Position numbers and translations under genes: made by a program. A DNA stretch of 5,155 nucleotides from DATKQI01 sp035532755 (GTDB taxonomy: Bacteria > Pseudomonadota > Alphaproteobacteria > Acetobacterales > Acetobacteraceae), in NCBI GenBank assembly GCA_035532755.1, contig DATKQI010000399.1, positions 1-5,155 of the forward strand. Reading direction: 5' to 3'. Positions 1-5,155 of the stretch are shown here, one piece after another. Every line of letters begins with the position of its first letter. Position 1 is the first letter of the stretch. Under the pieces are notes generated by a model, which was given only the letters and a program-made list of their open reading frames with translations, made no database searches and was not told the origin of the DNA.

Positions 1-1
1 C

Positions 2-319
2 CGGGCGAAGGACATCATCATCTCGGGTGGCGAGAACATCTCCACCATCGAGATCGAGAGCGTGCTGTACCGCCACCCGGCGGTGCTGGAGGCGGCGGTG
101 GTGGCGCGGCCCGACCCGACCTGGGGCGAGACTCCCTGCGCCTTCATCACGCTCAAGCCCGGCACGGCCGCGACCGAGGCGGAGGTGATCGCCTTCTGCC
201 GCGCCCATCTCGCGCATTTCATGGCACCCCGGGCGGTGGTGTTCGGGCCGCTGCCGAAGACCTCCACCGGCAAGGTCCAGAAATTCGTCCTTCGGGGGCA
301 GGCGAAAGGCTCTGGCTGA
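2..319 (+). CDS. AMP-forming acyl-CoA synthetase, C-terminal fragment (5' end outside window)
   Basis: This is the last 105 codons of an acyl-activating enzyme of the ANL (AMP-dependent synthetase/ligase) superfamily, which adenylates a carboxylic acid with ATP and transfers it to coenzyme A. The reading frame is open from base 2, so the gene starts upstream and no internal start should be used. The A8 hinge motif is visible at the left edge (RAKDIIISGGENIS, bases 2-43). The C-terminal A10 motif PKTSTGKVQK follows at 254-283; its lysine, codon 272-274, is the catalytic residue of the family and in related enzymes the site of regulatory acetylation. The stretch WGETPCAFI and the ending KFVLR are typical of the short/medium-chain branch that includes DmdB-like and plant AAE-type ligases. 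The substrate cannot be told from this fragment. The TGA stop is at 317-319. Confidence 0.93.
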   Translation, partial: RAKDIIISGGENISTIEIESVLYRHPAVLEAAVVARPDPTWGETPCAFITLKPGTAATEAEVIAFCRAHLAHFMAPRAVVFGPLPKTSTGKVQKFVLRGQAKGSG

Positions 320-375
320 TCCCGCGCCGATTGCCAACAGCCGTGCATACCTGCCACCCTGCGGCTCCTCGTTCC

Positions 376-380
376 GGGAG
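376..380 (+). promoter_or_regulatory. Shine-Dalgarno site setting the binding-protein start
   Basis: GGGAG lies 8 bases before the ATG at 389. An in-frame GTG at 380 overlaps this site and has no purine-rich element suitably placed upstream, so the ATG at 389 is preferred. The 69-base gap 320-388 shows no convincing sigma-70 promoter and no terminator hairpin. Confidence 0.6.
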
Positions 381-388
381 TGACATCG

Positions 389-1201
389 ATGGCCCCCATT
401 TTTCGCGTCTTGCTGCCGGCCGCCCTGGCGGGTGCGCTGCTGCTGCCTGCCGCCGCCCGCGCCGCCACGCCGTCCTTCGTGAAGAACGGCAGCGTGACGC
501 TGTGTTCCGATCCCAGCTACGCCCCGATGGAGTTCTTCCGCAAAACCGGGGAGAAGACCCCCGTAGGCTTCGATATCGACATCGCGCATGACCTGGCGAA
601 AGCCTGGGGGGCGAAGCTGCGCATCGTGACGATGGATTTCACCGGCCTGTTGCCCGGCCTTGCCGCGCACCGGTGCGATTTCATCATCAGCGGCATCTTC
701 GTCACGCCCGCGCGCACCAAGACCTTCGATGCCGTGCCCTATCTGCGCTCCAGCATGGTCATCCTCACCCGCGCGGGCGCCGCCATCCACAGCCCCGCCG
801 ATCTGGCCGGCAAGGTGGTGGGCGTGCAGAGCGGCACGCAGTACGAGGTGCGGGCGAAGGCGCTGAGCGCGGCGTTGCGGAAACAGGGGAAGAAGCCGCT
901 CACGATCCAGAGCTATCCGAAGGAAACGGACGTGATCGAGCAGCTTTCCACCGGCCGCGCCGCCGCGGTGCTGACGCAGGATACCGAAGCCGCCTGGCGG
1001 CAGACGGCGCAGAAGGGGATGTTCCAGGTCGGCTACGTCTATCCGCCGACCGACAGCTTCGGCATCTATTTCCGCAAGAGCGTGACCGACAAGGCGATCA
1101 TCACCGGACAGGTGAAAGCGCTGCGCGGCCAGGGGCTGGTGAAGGAGCTGGCGGCGAAATGGAAGATGCCGGAATCGGACGCGACCGCCGCGCTGAAATA
1201 G
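389..1201 (+). CDS. ABC transporter periplasmic solute-binding protein, family 3 (amino-acid type)
   Basis: This 270-residue protein captures a small polar solute, most likely an amino acid or a derivative, in the periplasm and delivers it to an inner-membrane ABC importer. The start chosen is ATG 389 because of the GGGAG at 376-380; GTG 380 would add only three residues. A Sec signal peptide is clear: a short basic start (R6), a hydrophobic core at about residues 7-20 and an AAARA-A cleavage site near residue 25. The mature part follows the SBP_bac_3 pattern: SYAPMEF near 43-49, VGFDIDIA near 59-66, FTGLLPGL near 84-91, the TPAR motif with R109 (the family's ligand-carboxylate arginine), and VGVQSGT near 144-150. 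The usual GRxDAxxxD motif is altered here to GRAAAVLTQD (189-198). The length is normal. The permease gene follows after 10 bases. The exact ligand is not predictable from this sequence. Confidence 0.92.
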   Translation: MAPIFRVLLPAALAGALLLPAAARAATPSFVKNGSVTLCSDPSYAPMEFFRKTGEKTPVGFDIDIAHDLAKAWGAKLRIVTMDFTGLLPGLAAHRCDFIISGIFVTPARTKTFDAVPYLRSSMVILTRAGAAIHSPADLAGKVVGVQSGTQYEVRAKALSAALRKQGKKPLTIQSYPKETDVIEQLSTGRAAAVLTQDTEAAWRQTAQKGMFQVGYVYPPTDSFGIYFRKSVTDKAIITGQVKALRGQGLVKELAAKWKMPESDATAALK

Positions 1202-1211
1202 ACCCGCGGGC

Positions 1212-1919
1212 GTGCAGTTCGATCCGCACATCTTCTGGAGCGCGCTGTTCTCCTGGCCGTTCTTCTACGGCGCGCTGATCTCGCTCGCGCTCGCGCTGTG
1301 TTCGCATGCGATGGGGATCGGGCTCGGCCTGGGGCTCGCGGTGGCGGGCGCGGCGCGCAGCCGCCCGGTGCGGTGGGCGGTGGGCGTGTATGTCTGGCTG
1401 TTCCGCGGCGCGCCCACGCTGCTGCAACTGCTGTTCGTCTGGAACGCCTTGCCGCAGCTGATCCCGGCGCTGCGGCAGACATGGTTCACCCCGTTCCTCG
1501 CCGCCTGGGTGGCGCTGAGCCTGAACGAAGCAGCCTATCAGGCGGAGATCAGCCGGGCGGCGCTGCGTGCGGTGGAGCCGGGGCAGCGGGCAGCGGGGCT
1601 CGCGCTTGGGCTCTCCCGGGCGCAGGTGTTCCGCCACGTGGTGCTGCCGCAGGCGGTACGCGTGGCCATCCCGCCCACCGCCAACGAGTTCATCACGCTG
1701 CTGAAGACCACCTCGCTCGCCTCGGTGATCAGCCTGCAGGAGCTGCTGGCGGTGACGACGAGGGCGATATCGGTCAATTTCCGCTTCACCGAGCTCTATG
1801 CGGTGGCGCTCGTTTATTACCTCGTCATCGTCTCGGTGCTGATGCTGGGGCAGGGATGGCTGGAGCGGCATCTGGCGCGCGATGCCCATCCGGTGCCGGG
1901 GCCGACCCATCACGGCTGA
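1212..1919 (+). CDS. ABC transporter permease, polar amino-acid (HisM/GlnP) type
   Basis: This 235-residue inner-membrane protein should form the translocation path for the solute brought by the preceding binding protein. Hydrophobic segments lie at roughly residues 18-48, 56-86, 93-108, 150-180 and 195-214. The stretch FRGAPTLLQLLFVW (64-77) is typical of His/Glu/Gln-type permeases. The cytoplasmic EAA loop, which docks on the ATPase, runs from about 123 to 155 (GQRAAGLALGLSRAQVF followed by VVLPQA). The start is GTG 1212: its frame is closed by a TGA at 1194-1196 and no other start codon lies between, while the next ATG would remove part of the first membrane segment. No good Shine-Dalgarno is visible, and with a 10-base gap after the upstream stop, translational coupling is plausible. 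Only one permease is present, so a homodimer is possible. No ATPase gene is adjacent in this window. Confidence 0.92.
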   Translation: MQFDPHIFWSALFSWPFFYGALISLALALCSHAMGIGLGLGLAVAGAARSRPVRWAVGVYVWLFRGAPTLLQLLFVWNALPQLIPALRQTWFTPFLAAWVALSLNEAAYQAEISRAALRAVEPGQRAAGLALGLSRAQVFRHVVLPQAVRVAIPPTANEFITLLKTTSLASVISLQELLAVTTRAISVNFRFTELYAVALVYYLVIVSVLMLGQGWLERHLARDAHPVPGPTHHG

Positions 1920-2005
1920 CCGGCTGCCCTGTGGCCACGGGATGACAGCGCGGCAGCGGTGCGCTACGTCCCTCTGTCCGCTTCCGCAGGGAAATCCGCC
2001 GCGCA
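1920..2005 (+). other. Intergenic leader between permease and alaS
   Basis: These 86 bases contain no gene. An AGGGA at 1988-1992 is the best ribosome-binding candidate for alaS, though the 13-base spacing to the ATG is long. An 8-base palindrome GTGGCCAC (1931-1938) can form at most a 4-base stem with a 6-base loop. It has no T-run after it, so it is not a credible intrinsic terminator. I see no recognisable promoter boxes and no T-box-like structure. Confidence 0.5.
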
Positions 2006-4645
2006 ATGGCCAGCAGCAACGATATCCGCGCCACCTTCCTCGATTATTTCGCCCGCAACGGCCATCAGGTCGTCGAAAGCTCGCCGCTGGTGCCGCGCAA
2101 CGACCCGACCCTGCTGTTCACCAACAGCGGCATGGTGCAGTTCAAGAACGTGTTCACCGGGCAGGAGCGGCGGCCCTATGTGCGCGCCACCACCGCGCAG
2201 AAATGCGTCCGCGCCGGCGGCAAGCACAACGACCTCGACAACGTGGGCTACACCGCGCGCCACCACACCTTCTTCGAGATGCTGGGCAATTTCAGCTTCG
2301 GCGACTACTTCAAGGAAACCGCGATCGAGCATGCCTGGACGCTGGTGACGCGCGATTTCGCCGTGCCGAAGGAGAGGCTGCTGGTCACGGTGTACAGCGA
2401 GGACGAGGATGCCGCCCGCTTCTGGAAGCGGATCGCCGGCCTGCCGGAGGAGCGGATCATCCGCATCCCGACCGACGACAATTTCTGGCGCATGGGCGAT
2501 ACCGGCCCCTGCGGGCCGAGCTCGGAGATCTTCTACGACCATGGCCCGTCCATCCCCGGCGGCCCGCCCGGCAGCGCGGAGCAGGACGGGGACCGGTTCG
2601 TCGAGATCTGGAACCTCGTCTTCATGCAGTACGAGGAAGGCCCGCCCGGCGTGCGCGCGCCGCTGCCGCGCCCGTCCATCGACACCGGCATGGGGCTGGA
2701 GCGCTTCGCGGCCATCCTGCAAGGCAAGCACGACAATTACGATACCGACACGCTGCGCGCGCTGATCCTGGCGAGCGCGGAAGCGACGGGGCAGGACCCG
2801 GACGGGCCGCACAAGACCTCCCACCGCGTCGTCGCCGACCATCTGCGCAGCTCCGCCTTCCTGATCGCCGATGGCGTGCTGCCTTCCAACGAGGGCCGCG
2901 GCTACGTGCTGCGCCGGATCATGCGCCGGGCGATGCGGCATGCGCAGATGATGGGCGTGAAGCAGCCGCTGATGGCGCGGCTGGTGCCGGCCCTGGTGCG
3001 CCAGATGGGCGCGGCCTATCCGGAGCTGGTGGCGGCCCAGGGGCTCATCACCGAGACGCTGGCGCTGGAGGAAACCCGCTTCACCGTGCTGCTCGACCGC
3101 GGCCTGCACCTGCTGGCCGACGAGACCGCGCGCCTGGGCGACGGGGCGGTGCTGCCCGGGGCGGTCGCGTTCCGATTGTACGATACCTACGGCTTTCCGC
3201 TGGATCTGACGCAGGACGCGCTGCGCGAGCAGGGGCGCGGCGTCGATCTGCCGGGGTTCGAGGCGGCGATGGCCGAACAGCGCGCCCGCGCCCGCGCCGC
3301 CTGGGCCGGCTCCGGCGAGACCGGCACCGAACGGGTGTGGTTCGAGCTGAAGGAGAGCCTGGGCGCGACCGAATTCCTCGGCTACGCCACCGAAACGGCG
3401 GAGGCGGAAATCCGCGCGCTGGTGGTGGGCGGCAAGCCGGTGGAGCAGGTCGGGCCGGGGACGGAGGTGAGCGTCATCCTCAACCAGACGCCGTTCTACG
3501 CCGAGAGCGGCGGCCAGGTGGGCGATACCGGGGCCATTACCGGGCCGGACGGGCTTCGCATCGCCGTGACGGACACGCAGAAGAAGCTCGGCGATCTGTT
3601 CGTGCATATCGGGCGCGTGGAGTCCGGCACCGCGCGCGCCGGCATCCCCGTTCTGGCCGAGGTCGATCATGCCCGCCGCACCGCGATCCGCGCGCATCAT
3701 TCGGCCACGCACCTGCTGCACGAGGCGCTGCGCCGCCGGCTCGGCGCCCATGTCGCCCAGCGGGGCAGCCTGAACGCGCCAGACCGGCTGCGCTTCGATG
3801 TCAGCTACGGCAAGCCGATGACGGAGGAGGACCTCGCCGTGGCGGAGGCCGAGGTGAACGCCCGCATCCGCGAGAACAGCGAAGTCACCACGCGGCTGAT
3901 GACGCCCGAGGCCGCGGTGGCGGAAGGCGCGATGGCCCTGTTCGGCGAGAAATATGGCGAGGAGGTGCGCGTGGTCGCCATGGGCGCGGGCAGCGAGGGC
4001 CGCCCGGCCTATTCGATCGAGCTGTGCGGCGGCACCCATGTGCGGCGGACCGGCGATATCGGCCTGTTCCGCATCGTCTCCGAAGGCGCGGTCAGCTCCG
4101 GCGTGCGCCGGATCGAGGCGGTGGTGGGCGAGGCGGCGGAGGCCCTCGTCGCCGCCAATGAACGGCAGTTGGCCGAAGCCGCGGTGGTGTTGAAATCGGC
4201 CACGGCCGATGTGGCGGCCCGTGTTGCCGCACTGGCCGAGGACAAACGCAAGCTGGAACGGCAGGTGGCCGACCTGCAACGCAGGCTCGCGACCGGCGGG
4301 GCCGCGGCGGAGATCGAGGATCTGGCCGGCGTGAAGCTCGCCGCGCGCAATCTGGGCGAGGTGCCGCCGCGCGAGCTGAAGGGGCTGGCGGACGTGATCG
4401 GCAGGCAGCTCGGCAGCGGGGTGGTTGCGCTGGTATCCACCGCCGAGGGCAAGGCGAGCATCGTCGTCGGCGTCTCGCCCGATCTGGTCGCGCGGTTCAG
4501 CGCGGTCGATCTGGTACGGGCCGGCAGTGCGGCGGTGGGCGGCAAGGGCGGCGGTGGGCGGCCCGACCTGGCCCAGGCCGGCGGGCCCGACGCCGCGGCG
4601 GCGGACGCCGCATTGGCCGCGATCCGCCAGCAGATCGCGTCGTAA
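2006..4645 (+). CDS. alaS: Alanine--tRNA ligase (alanyl-tRNA synthetase)
   Basis: This is a complete cytoplasmic class II synthetase of 879 residues, the normal bacterial length. It charges tRNA-Ala with alanine and hydrolyses mischarged Ser- and Gly-tRNA-Ala. The start ATG 2006 gives the usual N-terminus (FLDYFARNGH at 11-20). Class II signatures are present: RATTAQKCVRAGGKHND (60-76), motif 2 TARHHTFFEMLGNFSFG (83-99) and motif 3 DTGMGLERFAAIL (226-238). The WNLVFMQYE stretch is at 202-210. The editing domain carries the zinc ligands H565 and H569 (HSATH) and C674 and H678 (CGGTH). A likely coiled coil spans about 720-762. The C-Ala (DHHA1) domain includes GGKGGGGRPDLAQAGG (845-860). All key residues are intact, so the enzyme should be active in both charging and editing. 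The next gene begins 19 bases after the stop. Confidence 0.99.
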   Translation: MASSNDIRATFLDYFARNGHQVVESSPLVPRNDPTLLFTNSGMVQFKNVFTGQERRPYVRATTAQKCVRAGGKHNDLDNVGYTARHHTFFEMLGNFSFGDYFKETAIEHAWTLVTRDFAVPKERLLVTVYSEDEDAARFWKRIAGLPEERIIRIPTDDNFWRMGDTGPCGPSSEIFYDHGPSIPGGPPGSAEQDGDRFVEIWNLVFMQYEEGPPGVRAPLPRPSIDTGMGLERFAAILQGKHDNYDTDTLRALILASAEATGQDPDGPHKTSHRVVADHLRSSAFLIADGVLPSNEGRGYVLRRIMRRAMRHAQMMGVKQPLMARLVPALVRQMGAAYPELVAAQGLITETLALEETRFTVLLDRGLHLLADETARLGDGAVLPGAVAFRLYDTYGFPLDLTQDALREQGRGVDLPGFEAAMAEQRARARAAWAGSGETGTERVWFELKESLGATEFLGYATETAEAEIRALVVGGKPVEQVGPGTEVSVILNQTPFYAESGGQVGDTGAITGPDGLRIAVTDTQKKLGDLFVHIGRVESGTARAGIPVLAEVDHARRTAIRAHHSATHLLHEALRRRLGAHVAQRGSLNAPDRLRFDVSYGKPMTEEDLAVAEAEVNARIRENSEVTTRLMTPEAAVAEGAMALFGEKYGEEVRVVAMGAGSEGRPAYSIELCGGTHVRRTGDIGLFRIVSEGAVSSGVRRIEAVVGEAAEALVAANERQLAEAAVVLKSATADVAARVAALAEDKRKLERQVADLQRRLATGGAAAEIEDLAGVKLAARNLGEVPPRELKGLADVIGRQLGSGVVALVSTAEGKASIVVGVSPDLVARFSAVDLVRAGSAAVGGKGGGGRPDLAQAGGPDAAAADAALAAIRQQIAS

Positions 4646-4651
4646 ACACTC

Positions 4652-4656
4652 AGGGA
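4652..4656 (+). promoter_or_regulatory. Shine-Dalgarno site of the Udh-like gene
   Basis: AGGGA lies 8 bases before the ATG at 4665 and supports that start codon. With only 19 bases between the alaS stop and this ATG, and no terminator hairpin in between, read-through transcription from alaS is likely. Confidence 0.6.
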
Positions 4657-4664
4657 ACGGAACG

Positions 4665-5155
4665 ATGACCGAAACGACGGCAAGACCCGTGCTGCTCACC
4701 GGCGCCTCCGGCGGGCTCGGCCGCGTGCTCGCGAAGGCCCTTGGCGAACAGGGCTTCACGCTGAAGCTGACGGATATCGCCCCGTTCCCGGATGCGCTGC
4801 CGCCGCGCGCGCAGTTCACCCGCGCCGATCTGAACGACGGCGTGGCTTTGCTGCGTCTTGCCGAAGGGTGCGGAACCATTCTGCATTTCGGCGGCATCTC
4901 GATCGACCGCCCGTTCGAGGAGGTGCTCGGCGCGAACCTGCGCGGCCTGTACCACATCTTCGAGGCGGCGCGGCGGGAGCGGGCGCGCGTGGTCTTCGCC
5001 TCCTCCAACCACAGCATCGGCTTCCATGAACGCAGCGAGAAGCTCGATGCCGATTGCAGCCACGAGCCCGACAGCTACTACGGCCTGTCCAAGGCCTATG
5101 GCGAGCTGATGGGGCGGATGTACTGGAACAAGCACGGGGTGGAGAGCCTGTCGGT
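4665..5155 (+). CDS. NAD-dependent dehydrogenase resembling uronate dehydrogenase, N-terminal part (3' end outside window)
   Basis: The first 163 complete codons of an extended Rossmann-fold (SDR/epimerase-type) protein run off the right edge. The dinucleotide site TGASGGLG is at residues 12-19. An aspartate ending the second strand (LTD, D37) favours NAD over NADP. FASSNHSIG (111-119) and the catalytic YGLSK (Y139, K143) complete the active site. From memory, the segments HFGGISIDRPFEEVL (74-88), NLRGLYHIFEAAR (91-103) and FASSNH align closely with Agrobacterium uronate dehydrogenase (Udh). That enzyme oxidises D-galacturonate or D-glucuronate to the aldaric acid lactone in the cytoplasm. 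The C-terminal half, about 100 residues in known Udh, is missing from the window. A related sugar dehydrogenase or epimerase with another substrate remains possible, so no symbol is assigned. The start ATG is supported by the AGGGA at 4652-4656. Confidence 0.85.
   Translation, partial: MTETTARPVLLTGASGGLGRVLAKALGEQGFTLKLTDIAPFPDALPPRAQFTRADLNDGVALLRLAEGCGTILHFGGISIDRPFEEVLGANLRGLYHIFEAARRERARVVFASSNHSIGFHERSEKLDADCSHEPDSYYGLSKAYGELMGRMYWNKHGVESLS

Noticed and set aside
331..359. Possible sigma-70 promoter (TTGCCA at 331-336) before the binding-protein gene
   Set aside because: No acceptable -10 element lies 16-18 bases downstream; the best AT-containing stretch, GCATAC, is too close.
1928..1941. 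Possible terminator hairpin after the permease gene
   Set aside because: The stem is only 4 pairs including a T-G wobble and no T-run follows.
1101..2006. A 301-codon minus-strand open frame across the permease
   Set aside because: It is antisense to a clear membrane permease, has His/Arg/Gln-rich composition and shows no family resemblance.
1882..4161. A 759-codon plus-strand open frame overlapping alaS
   Set aside because: It is an out-of-frame shadow of alaS, extremely rich in Arg, Gly and Ala and without any domain pattern.
1964..5017. A 1017-codon open frame on the minus strand, opposite alaS and the dehydrogenase
   Set aside because: It is antisense to a certain alaS gene and arises from high GC at third codon positions, which removes stop codons. 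The translation is rich in Arg, His, Ala and Gly with no recognisable domain.
4650..5135. A 161-codon minus-strand open frame at the right edge
   Set aside because: The plus strand here encodes a dehydrogenase with intact nucleotide-binding and YxxxK motifs and a good ribosome-binding site, so the minus frame is a shadow.

Overview
The window is about 5.2 kb of GC-rich DNA with a strong G/C preference at third codon positions. All supportable genes lie on the + strand and are tightly packed. The sequence looks like a chromosomal segment of an alphaproteobacterium. A member of the Rhodospirillales, such as an Acetobacteraceae-type organism, would fit, but that is a judgement from base composition and protein style; no 16S or other decisive marker is present. 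I see no RNA gene, CRISPR array, insertion sequence, phage gene or transfer signature.

Layout: (1) positions 2-319 are the last 105 codons of an AMP-forming acyl-CoA synthetase whose start lies off the left edge. (2) After 69 bases without a gene comes a two-gene unit for a polar amino-acid-type ABC importer: a periplasmic family 3 solute-binding protein (389-1201) and, 10 bases later, a HisM/GlnP-type membrane permease (1212-1919). No ATPase gene is in the window. (3) After an 86-base gap comes a complete alanyl-tRNA synthetase, alaS (2006-4645), with aminoacylation, editing and C-Ala domains all intact. (4) Nineteen bases later, at 4665, begins an NAD-dependent short-chain/extended dehydrogenase that closely resembles uronate dehydrogenase (Udh). 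It runs off the right edge after 163 full codons.

How they fit together: the binding protein and permease clearly act in one transporter and are probably co-transcribed. alaS is a housekeeping gene. The short gap and good ribosome-binding site suggest the Udh-like gene may be read from the same transcript as alaS, but their functions are unrelated as far as is known. The acyl-CoA synthetase has no evident link to the transporter. I found no convincing previously undescribed system. The points most worth following are the Udh-like gene beside alaS, the importer lacking an ATPase, and an altered ligand-site motif in the binding protein.
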